Shown: positions 44,901-56,900 of the stretch, piece after piece
Position numbering within the stretch: position 1 is the stretch's first letter
Layout of the letters: each line of letters starts with the position of its first letter
NCBI GenBank assembly: GCA_019925095.2
Contig: CM034406.1
Location: 13,302,388-13,366,387 of the forward strand
Source: Dendrolimus kikuchii
Lineage: Eukaryota > Arthropoda > Insecta > Lepidoptera > Lasiocampidae
Direction of reading: 5' to 3'
DNA: 64,000 nucleotides
The notes under the pieces: generated by a model
The model's input: the letters and a program-made list of their open reading frames with translations, nothing else
What the model was told of the DNA's origin: nothing
Databases searched by the model: none
Made by a program: the position numbers and the translations under genes

Positions 44901-47900
44901 ATGGTAAGTATCTTCAATGCTGCCATAAATAATTGTCAATTTCCCAAGACCTGGAAAGCAGCGGAGGTCATTGGTATCCGCAAACCAGGCAAACCGGCCT
45001 CAAAGCCCTCTAGTTACCGCCCCACCAGTCTACTCAGCTCGCTGGGTAAACTGTATGAGCGAGTCCTTCTCACTAGACTGAGAGATTTTGCCTTCAGCAA
45101 TAATCTCATCCCCCTGAGCAGTTTGGCTTTAGAGCTAGACACTCTTGTCCACAACAAGTGCTCCGCATCACGGAGCACGTCCTCTCCCACGTTCAACGCG
45201 GCGGACGAAGATTCTGGCCGACAGGCGCAGTATTCTTCGACGTCGCCAAAGCCTTCGATAAGGTCTGGCACAACGGGCTGATATACAAGCTGTATCAACT
45301 TGGTGTGCCGGACCGACTCCTACTCATTCTACGGGACTTCCTCAAAGACCGTAGATTCAGATTCCGAGTGGAGGGCACTCGCTCCTCCTCTCATACCATC
45401 TCAGCGAGAGTCCCTCAGGGCTCCGCGCTCTCCCCCTTACTTTTCTCGCTGTTCATCAGCGACATGCCACGGCACCCCCATACCTAGCTAGCCTATATGC
45501 GGATGACACCGCCATATTCAGTAGCGACCCCAGCAGATACAGAATCTGCAGTCACCTCAACGCCGCCGTCAAGGAACCAGGCGACTGATTCCGTAGATGG
45601 AGGATTGAAGTGAACCCCGAGAAGAGTGCAGCCATCATGTTCACTCGTGGCTCTCTCTCACCCAATACTCGCCCCACCAACCAACTTATGCCCATCAAGC
45701 TATTCGACGGAGTTATCCCATGGGTTAACGAAGTCAAATATCTTGGTGTAACCCTTGATAGAGGCTTGTACTTCCACAAGCACACCAGAGCGGTCGGGAA
45801 CAGAGCATACTGGATCCCAGGCCGACTCTATCCGTTGATATGCAAAAAGAGTAAGATGAGCCTTAGAAATAAGGTGACTCTATACAAAACTTGCATCCGC
45901 CCCATCATAACCTATACGAGTGTGGTCTTCGGCGACGCCAGCGATGCAAGCATCTGGAGACTGCAAAGAATCCAGAATCACTTTATGCGTGCTGCAGTCG
46001 ACGCCCCGTGCTATATGCGGCTCGCCGACCTGCATCGCGATTTGGAGCTTCCCTCCATCAAAAACTATATAATCACTCTATCGCGCAGATTCTTTGACCT
46101 TGCCATTCGATTCGTTCGGGTGATGCCCCCATCACCCGAACCCTCTGGTGACGGAAACGGTCAACTACAAACCCACACCGAACGCTCCCATGAGAAATCG
46201 TCGCCCTCGCAATGTACTCATTGACGAGCCTGATGAAATCACCCGTCTCCTCGCGACTATGAACCCCCCGAGGCTCAGAACATCAGCCTGGCATAATAGA
46301 CGCAGACAAAACAGACGCCGGAGAGCCCCCGGCTCGGATCCTCTTACACAAAGGTAAGACCCCACCAATCTCACTCACTCACTACAGACATAAGTAGCCA
46401 TACAAGATTAGCATAGGCGTGTTGCTGGAGAGTTTCTTCCGCCTCTTCTTCTCCTCCAGCTATAACACGTTGCGAAGCAGTAGTAAAGATAGACTAGGAT
46501 CGGCTCCGCCGGCGGAGTCGATAATCGGTCCCCAAATAATCACTTCAGCCTGTTGGCTTAGCTCTTTCAGCCTTTAACGGCTAATTCTCAATATAGAGTC
46601 AATCCCCCGCAGCGGTCGAGCCGAGGTCGAACCTCACAGGAGGTGCCTCCTCGAGCTTGCTGTGTCGGGAAGCCCCCAAAGTCCGGTATCGCTGAAACAG
46701 CCATCTGCGGCTATTCAGCTGGTTCCAGCTCCAAAAAAAAAAAATAACGGAGTCGAGTTTCGTAAGGGGACTCGAAGCGAGCGAGTCTCGCAGTAGGAGC
46801 GAGACTCGGCTCTTATCAGCGTCGGCTTACCGGCCGCATTAGAACCGAATAGCTTGGTACGTCACGATGGCAAGAGGCCGGATGGCATGTCACTTATTCC
46901 TTGGAAGATGGGACGGCCGCTTGTTTAGGACGCGATATGTGTAAACATTCTAGCGCCGTCACATCTTCCAATCACTAAGTAAAAGGCTGGCAACGCTGCC
47001 TCAAAAGCTGAATCTCTCAAACGGCGCACAGATGGAACCTTAGGAAAGGGTTACATATTTGTGCCGTTTGGAGTTAAAACATTAGGTTCGTAGGGTCCAT
47101 CGGCAAAGAGTTTCTTCAAAGAAATTTGCAAGAAACTTTTCGACGCCACCTGTGATCAGAAAGCTGGCTAATATTTCGCTCAACAAATAAGCATCGCTAA
47201 CAGCGTGGCAATGCACCAGCCTTCTTGTCACGCTCCCATCTGGCAGCGAATTGTTACATCTTATACTAATATATAAAGCTGAAGAGTTTCTTTGTTTGCT
47301 TGAATGCGCTAATCTCAGAAACTACTGGTCTAATTTGAAAAATTCTTTCAGTGTTAGATAGCATATTTATCGAGGAAGGTTATAGGCTATATTATCAACA
47401 CGCTAAGACCTATAGGAGCGGAGCACCAATGAAGAATGTTTTAAAATCGGGGCGGTGTTGAAAACAAATACCACGCGGACGACGTAGTAGTCTATAATCA
47501 CTTGTACTATTTATAACTTAGTTTATTTTTAGTTTTTAATTGTATTTTTATTAGCGCCGCAAATATGCCGCCATTGGAAATGGTTACACATTAGTGGCAT
47601 TTGGGGTGGAAACTTTGGGTCCGTGGGCTCCTAACGCTCTAAAGGTCTACCGTGACGTCGCCAAACGTTTAGTAGACGTCACACGCGACTAGAAGGCTGG
47701 CGTCTATTTCGCTCAAAGATTAAGCATTGCTATACAACGTGGCAACGCCGCCAGCCTTCTGGGGACGTTCCCAGTAAGTGACAGTGGTTTGGGACCAATA
47801 ACTTATCTTTAGATATTTTCCCCCTTTTTTTTATTTAGTTTTAGTTTTTATATTGTATAGTTTGTAGTTTATTTTTAAGTTTATATTTATTTGCATAACA

Positions 47901-50900
47901 AATAGTTGATTCAGATTCACTAATGTAATTAATTAAAAAATAAATAATACTTATAAATAATAACTAACTCATTACTATTTTTAATTGAATTAAGTGTATA
48001 TTTTAATATTAAAAAGCAACATTATAATTTTTTTTTTTGGCAGGAGTTCAGCAGACATGCAGATGGCCCACTTCATGGAAAGCGGTTACCATCGCCTATG
48101 GTCATTTGCAACACCAAAGGTGCTACAAATGCGCTACTGCTCTCTCAAGGGGGACTGGAACCTGGCCACTAATGCCAGAATACAACACAAGATTATTATG
48201 GCGGCATACTCTAGACCAGGGGTGGTCGCCATCCAGTCGAGCAAATACCCTACCACCTGGCTGTGGGTTGTTTTGTCGCCTCTTACGACAGGCCGTCCGG
48301 CCGCAGGAAATTGTATTATTTCTCCGTTCCTGCACGGATAAAATTTTGCTTATAACAGATATTTATAGTGTTTAAATTCAAAAGAATCAAGTAAGTAAGG
48401 CATATAATTATATTCCTTACAAAATTGTTTGTTATTCTTTTTAAAATTCTTATTTCTAACGTATAATTATGTATTTAAATACATCGCTAAATAATAGTAC
48501 TAGAAATGATTGGAGATATGTAACTCAAGACAGGCAGGTCGTTAGATAAATAAATAGGTAGTCACAAGTCATTAATTGTTAGATGACTTATTTGTCCAGA
48601 CAAAATTCCATGGGGTTCCATGGGTTTGGGTTAGGTTTTTTCTTACTTTATAGTTTTATTTATAGTATAGTTGTACTTTGAAATGAATTATACGCAGCTC
48701 TTCTTATTGTATAGTTTATGCATATATCTATGTATAAAATATAAAAGGAATGCTCCGGTGGTTCGGGCATGTGGAAAGAATGCATGATGAAAGAATGACT
48801 AAACAGATATACAATGCAAAAGTGGATGGACGCAGAAGTCGTGGAAGGCCACGACACACCTTCCATGATCAAATTGATCGTGTACTAGCAGAAGGTGATT
48901 TCAGGAACCTTAAGAACAGACGAGCGAGCATGACAAGAGTTATGAATGTCAAAGAAGCAAGTGAGGTGTGTAAGAATGGGCCTAAATGGCGCTCTGTTGT
49001 TCGTGCCTACCCCGCAAGGGAACTGGCGTGAAGTTATGTATGTATAAAATATTTTTTATGATATTTACTTTGGTCTAAATATTGTTATATTCTTTGCACT
49101 TGTGTATATGTATATTATTATAGTTCCCCACATATATATTGAGCGGTCGCCGGAATAGTAGAATTCGCTTTACGCATATGTTTTGCTGGGCAGTTGCCTA
49201 TGTGGACTTAGTTTCTTTGTTATTATTATATGTAAATAACCAAATTAGGTTTATGTGTAAGTAAAATAAGGCCTATTATCTCCTACAAGGATACTTGAAA
49301 CTTCAAGTATCCAAGAATATTCGTTTACAAACATTCAATATCCTACAACTATTGTATTATTTTAAACTGCACATCAAAATAACACCTTAAGTTCCTGCTA
49401 AAAATTCTTTCTTAAAACATTATTATCCTTATTTTGTTGTCTTTTCTTCCAGAACGTCCACCACCTGACCAAGCTGTGACAGTAATAAATCTCGAGTTCA
49501 ACGCAGCATTACCGCCCAAACCACCACCATTGCCAATCGCAAATCCTGATGAATCTTCCGCATCCTGTTTGCAAAGGTTACAAGTTGTAGCGTAGTAAAT
49601 ATTTAATGAAGCATCGATCACTCGACATTAATATAATGCGTTTATTTCGCGTACAAAGATGGCTATTTTTTATTGCATGAGCTCAGCAGACAGGCAGACG
49701 GATCACCTGATGGAAAGTGGTTACCATCGCCTATGGACATTAGCAACGCCGAAAGTGCTACAAATGCGCTGCTTCTCTCTTAAGGGATACCGAAACCCGG
49801 CCACTAATGTCGGAACATAACTCAAGGTTGTTATAGCAGCATACTCTAGATTAGGGGGAGTAACCATCCAGACGAGGGTATTATGATCGTTTGAATTTCT
49901 AAGAGAATTCAGGCAATTGGCCGTAGATAGGACGGGCACAGATAGAGTAATAACTGTTTGCCATAAATATTTTAATTCATCTTACTTGGTCACTTGGTGC
50001 GAGCAAGGTGTCATGCTCGGACCGGATTGGTTTGTTATACTTTCAAAGAACTCAATTGTTATTAATTATTACTATTTTTCATTGCAAATATGGAAAGCAC
50101 GTAGAAGGTCCAGCTCATGGAAGGTGATTACCGTCGCCTATTGACTTTTACAACACCAATGACGAGGCCAAAGCGTTGCTAGCGTTTAGGATGGGATAAA
50201 GAGAAAAGGATAAAGGGATGAGATAGAGAGATCAGATAGGAGTAACGGGATAAAATTAACTACTTTTACAGATAGAATTAGCAAAAACAAATAAGTAATT
50301 AATTTTACAGTTCAGATAGGATCGGCGAAACCTCGAACTCCTTGGAAGATGTTTGCGGGACTGTCCCTCTGAAGACAGCAGTACCTCTTGTATTAGGGGG
50401 TGAATCGTATCCACGTGGTGACTGGCCTTGGCTTGTGGCAGTTTTCAAACCGACCAGATTCAAATTGAACTTTCAGTGCGCTGGGACGTTGATATCGAAG
50501 CACCATGTTTTAACTAGTAAGTCTTTAAACGATTATTAAGTTGTTTTTATAATGGATGAATCCGACATTTCGTCTGTGATAGATAAGCGTGGCGGATGTA
50601 CGGGCAGATTTAATTCTTCGAAAAGTAATTGTACAGCATATTTCTCTACTATAAAAGAGTTTTTTGCCGCTTCTCATCCTTGAACAGTGATAACATGTTG
50701 CGAAGCGGTGTACACAGAATGGGTAGTAGATCTAAGTTTTAACTGAGACCTTCAAAAATGTTTTCTAGTGGAAATTACTTTCAGTTAAAACTATACATTT
50801 TTTAATTTTGATTCTTGAAAATACGGAGGTTTGTATGGTATTGGACATTAAACTTGCTAAAATTACGACATACACATTCTACTTCATCTACTTTTACTTT

Positions 50901-53900
50901 TGTATCATTCTTTAACTTTTAGGGTTCCGTAGACAAATGACAAAAAGGGAATCTTCATAAATTCTTTAAGCCCGTCCGTCTACTTAAGTATATTTATGCT
51001 GTTGTGTAAAGGGATAGTAAAATTGGGATGATTTCTATACGATCGCTGTTGTGGCTTCTATACCCTTATTGTGAGAGATAAAAAACCTGTGTACAGTCGC
51101 GGTATGAAAAGGTTCGTTGCTTTAAAGGCAACTTTTGCTTCCGCGATTACAAGAAACAGTACCGCCAACATTTTAATAAATGTTTTGTTTATAAAATATA
51201 GAAATGTCCAAAAAGAAAATTGTAATGTTGACATTGACCGACACTGAAATTAACAATAGTTTTATTTATCAGAAACAAAGAGGATTATGTAATCACTACG
51301 CTTATCATAAATATAAAACCAATAAAAAGGTCTCTAAACAATCTTTACATCTCTAAACAATCTGTTTAGACAAGAGAAAAAATCAAACAGCTTTGATCTA
51401 AGTAATTTTAAAATTTATTATCAAACACTTAAACATAACTTTCTGTGGAACAGTCTATTCTGTGACTTAGTTTGAAACGGAAACGTGTGCTCGCGGAACG
51501 TTAAATGAATCAATTTCAAATATGGCTAACCTTTTCATACCGCGACTATACCTAGACATGTGGACTAATGGAATAAGCGTCAAATGAAGTGAAGAATTTT
51601 TTTAAACTTGTGCACGTAAACTTATGTACCTAGTATACACGTGGTTTGCGTCTGTGTGGCAAATAATAATGTATCCACTGGAAACTATTTCACTTATATT
51701 CGTAACTAATACGATTAATTTAAATGATTTAATACTGAGTTCTCCTAACGCACTGCACACTATCTATTCTAAGATAGGAATAATTTCGCCAGCTTTACTT
51801 TGAGTCACACTCATGATGCTCGAAAATTAGAGTCTACATAGGAGGAACTTAACAAGGAGTTATAATCTGTGCGGTGCTCCAAAGTTGTAATGTTGTAAAA
51901 TTAATAAAATATATAGATATATGTTAGTTACCAAGGGTTACAATTTGTTAGTGAACTAAGTCGTAACTTGAAAAATAAAGCAATGTTCCTGTTCGAAATA
52001 GCTCGTTTATTTATCACTATTTACTTATATTTTCGCAAACTAAACAAAGGATTTATAATTTGAAATAAAACTCGTAACACAGCTGCGCCAGAACAAAGTC
52101 TATATTATAGAAATGTTATGTAGGTAGAATTAAAATTTTAAATATATACGAATAAGTCGACTTTATGCGGATTTCAAAACGTGCAACGAACGCCATCTAG
52201 TTACTTTTGAACACAACTAATGAGTAGCATGAATTCTCAAAAGTATAGATTTGATATAAATCAGATGATGCGATTGAATAGTGCCTTCATAACTTTTCTA
52301 ATGGACTTTATAAGTAAGACCCGAAATCGTAAAAATTGCCTTTAATTTTTAAACTACTGTCAATTACTTTGAAAAACAATATCCAATTTGTAGAATATGA
52401 AAAAGAAAATTGTAGTAAAAATTTGTTTGAAACATATCCGATGATGTGCTTTTGAGGTGTGAAGTATTTGCGATTAAAAAGATTTTTATGGTTCCGTGAC
52501 CAAATAATGAAAACACTGTTTGCCTATTCTACCCATCTCTTCACAACACGTACTAGTATTTGACCGATACTTTATGCTGCATTTTGTACATAATTCAGAA
52601 AAACTTTTGCGTAAGACTCACTCATTTTGTCTTCTTTCAGGTATATCCTGTATAGCGGATCCTGCCACGAGTGGAAGAACTTTGACAGAGCGTGAAATAA
52701 TAGTCAAACTTGGAGCCTATGATTTAGAAGATTGGACTGAAGAACATACTGTCACTGTAGGCGTTAAAAAACTCATCATGCATGACGATTACAATCCGCA
52801 AGTTTTCAGAAGTAAGTTCCTCAAGGCTTACGTCGAACAATGAATAGGCACTGTCAAAAAAAAAACAACCTCTAGTTTATACTTTTAATATAATATAATA
52901 GGAAGTTATAAGAAATTGATTTTAATATTTGTGGAATATTTTGGAATATGAATGAAATATTTTATGGAAGTCATCCCCACTGCACGTAGCGTACGTACGC
53001 TGCACATGCGTCGGTAAGCTATGGAATGAACACCCTCCCGCAGCTTTCCCACAGCGCTACAAGAGCCCCATGCTCTTTAAAGAGGGCGTAAATAGATGTG
53101 TAAAGTCGCAATGAGATAGGCAACGCATCGGTTATCTTGACGTTGCAGATGTTCATGGGCGACGGTAACTACTTGCAATCAAGTGGACTCGTTTGTCAGC
53201 TTTCCTCAAGTAGAAAAAAAATCATAATTTTAGGCTCTAGTTATTTTTTATTCTAATACGTCGGACACTCAGAAAGTTATGTGAAAGTAAAAAAAAGTTT
53301 TTATAGGTATTTTTTTGTTAAATCCTTTCAAAGTTCCACCAGCTTCTGTACAAAGTTTCATGCTTCTGAACCAGTTTTCGAAACACTTTTTCCAGTTCGC
53401 CTCAGACACTTCGTTTAGGTACAGCACGCTCGAACGCTGACAGCGCATCTTCCGGCGACAATAATTGTAATAATAATAATAATAATAATCCCGCAGGGGG
53501 GCTTTGTGGCGAAGCCTTAGGTGAGTAGCGACACCTCGTACCTGACTCCGGGGGCCAAGGCAAGGCCCCCACCTCCGTGCTTGCCTTAACCAGCCGGCAC
53601 GGAGTGGAGATCGCTAGAGCTAAGACTCAAGCTCCAGGGGTGGAAGTGATAAATGGCCTAACGTCGGAAGTAGCTTCGGTGAACCTGCAGCCCACCTCTC
53701 GACACCCCTTAGCCGCTCACACCCATGTTGCCCCTGTCTTTATGGCATTTTTGGGGCCCATGCAGGGAGTGGCGAGTCACCGTCTGCCCATTTTTCCATG
53801 TTCCCTGAACATTGCGACGGGCAGACGCCATAGTCCCCATATTCCCAGACCCCTAGTACCATTAGCAGTTCACCACAATAGCCCGGTACTTTTTGTCCTC

Positions 53901-56900
53901 ATTTCCCACAATAGTCCTACACTGGCCGGGGCTTGTCCTTGGGTGCATTACTATATGGTGTGGACAGGGATAATCGCCGGTCAGTGTCACGCCACATTTA
54001 CATTAAATTTGTCAAGGGGCCTCTACGTGTTGGCCTTCCCATGGCCCCACGCAAGCCCCCCAAAAGTCCGGGCCATTTTTATGGCCCGTGGTCTTGAAAC
54101 ACATAATAATAATAATAATAATGGAGTGGAGATCGCTAGAGCTAAGACTCAAGCTCCAGGGGTGGAAGTGATAAATGGCATCACGTCAGAAGTAGCTTCG
54201 GTGAACCTGCAGCCCACCTCTCTACACCCCTTAGCCACTCACACCTATGTTGCCCCTGCCTTCTATGGCATTTTTTGGGGCCCATGCAGTGAGTGGCGAG
54301 TCACCGTCTGCCCATTTTTCCATGTTCCCTGAACATTGCGACGGGCAGACGCCATAGTCTCCATATTCCCAGACCCCCAGTACCACTAGCAGTTCATGCC
54401 AATAGCTCGGTACTTTTTGTCTTCATTTCCCACAATAGTCCTACACTGGCCGGGGCTTGTCCTTGGGTGCATTATTATATAGTATAGACAGGGATAATCG
54501 CCGGTCAGTGTCACGCCACATTTACAATAAATTTGTCAAGGGGCCTCTACGTGTTGGCCTCCCCATGGCCCCACGCAAGCCCTCCAAATGTCCGGGCCAT
54601 TTTTATGGCCCGTGGTCTTGAAAGACATACAATGAATAATAATAATAATCATCATCTCCCGTTGTTCTCGTCTTACTAACTCCGAGTACTTGCACGGGCC
54701 CAACCTAGTAGCTAGGATCATCCACCAGCAACTTGCTCTTCGATACGGTCTGATAGCCATTGAGGTACCTTATTATAAATAGGCTTGTCTTTAAAACCCT
54801 ACCAGAAATACATACATACATACATAACTTCACGCCAGTTCGCTTGCGTGGTAGGCACGAACAACAGAGTGCCCTTTAGGCTTATTCTTACACACCTCAC
54901 TTGCCTCTTTGACATTCATAACGCTTGTCATGCAAGCTCGTCTGTTCTTAAGGCTCCTGACATCACCTTCTGCTAGTACACGATCAATTTGATCATGGAA
55001 GGTGTGTCGTGGCCTTCCACGACTTCTGCATCCATCCACTTTTGCACTGTATATCTGTTTAGTCATTCTTTCATCATGCATTCTTTCCACATGCCCGAAC
55101 CACCGGAGCATTCCTTTCCTTACCTTCACCCCGACACTCTTTTTCAGACCAACTCTCTTTCTTACTTCGGTATTACGAACGCGGTCCGCGAGCGTCACTC
55201 CGCAGATTTTGCGCAGTGCTCGCATCTCGACCGCGTTTACTCTACTTTCATGCTCTCTCTTCCATACCCAACTCTCGCATCCATACGTGAGCGTAGGTAC
55301 CAGCACCGCGTTGTGTATGGCGAGCTGGGCCTTCTGGCTGAGGTTCTTAGCGCCTAGAAGTTTACCTAACGCTCCATTCACACTATTCCCCAAATTCACT
55401 CTTCTTTCTATATCAGCGGTGTACCTTCCATCCCTGCTAATAGCACATCCAAGATATACAAACTCATTCACTTGCTCTAGCATAACATCATCGACCATTA
55501 TCCTTGCATTCGTTCTGGTTTCTTCTCTTTCAAACACCATAACCTTTGTTTTCTTCGCATTCGAATGTAAGCCTCTCGCCTGACAGTCATCTTTCATCAT
55601 TGTGACTAGTGTTTGCAGTTCTGATGGCGATTCGGCTAAAAGCACGGCATCATCCGCATAAAGCAGGGTGCTTACAACTAGATCACTCATCTGCACCCCA
55701 ACATCCATCAATCTTATTCTCTGGAGACAATAGTCCAGGTATAGGATGAATAGCAAAGCCGACAGCACGCAGCCCTGGCGGACGCCGATATTGACGTCAA
55801 ACCAGGGCGACAGGCTGCCTTCCACTCGCACGCATGCCATACAGTCCTCGTAAGTGGACTGCACAGCACGTATCAATTGGCCATTAATCCCATATCCGGG
55901 CAATATGTCCCAGAGCTCCTTCCGCACAACCCTGTCAAATGCTTTCTCTAGATCCACAAAACCGCAGAAAACCTTCCGGCCCATAGCCAGCTGCTTCTCT
56001 ACGATATTGCGGAGAGAGAAAACTTGATCCATACATCCCCTTCCATTTCTGAAGCCACCTTGTGCATCCCACAGTAATCCATCGATTACAACTCTCATTC
56101 TCTTTTCAATAATCTTCGCATACACCTTAGATGCTGTGCTGATCAAACTGATGGCCCTGTAGCTGGCGCACTCCATACGTGACCCCTTGCCTTTATACAA
56201 GGGTACGATGACAGCGCGCCTCCAGTCCTTGGGAACCTTTCCCGTCCTCCAGCACAAGTTGCATAAGGACAGGAAAGCGTCCCGGACGCAGGTTCCACCA
56301 TATTTGATCATCTCAGCAGACACACTATCGATTCCTCCTGCCTTTCCATTTTTCAGACTTCTTATCGACCATTCGATCTCTTCCAAAGTGATCTCGGATG
56401 CTGACTCCTCGGAGTCGGTCACAGACTCAGTCGTGGTGCCAGCATCCGGGATATTATCATACATTTCTCTAAAATATTCACTCCATCGCGCTAATACCTC
56501 TTGTGGGTTAGCAAGAACGTCCCCTGCTTTAGATTTTATTCTTTCCATTCTGGAAGCTGACGAACAACCCCGAGACTTCTTAACCTCTCTCCAAAAGAGT
56601 TTGGTATTCGCCTGGGACTTCTCCGTCAGCTTCTCTTCTTCTTTCAATTTTATTCTTTCACGCTTCTCTTTCACTAAAGCTTTGGTTTCATTCTTGCAGA
56701 GGCGATAAATTTCTTTCTTCATCTCTTTCACACTGTCATTCTGTTGCAAGAAAGCAACATAATCCAGCCAAGCTTTTCTCTTTCTCTCTACGCTGGAATT
56801 AACATCCGCGTCCCACCATTCATCACCTTTCGTTGTTATGTGCCTCTTCGCGCATCCACATGCTTCTTTTGCGCTTTCCACTATACTTTCTTTCATACTA

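Noticed and set aside
53577..54332. 251 aa open frame as a gene
   Set aside because: It arises from a one-base loss in one repeat unit that joins frames across a microsatellite into the next unit.
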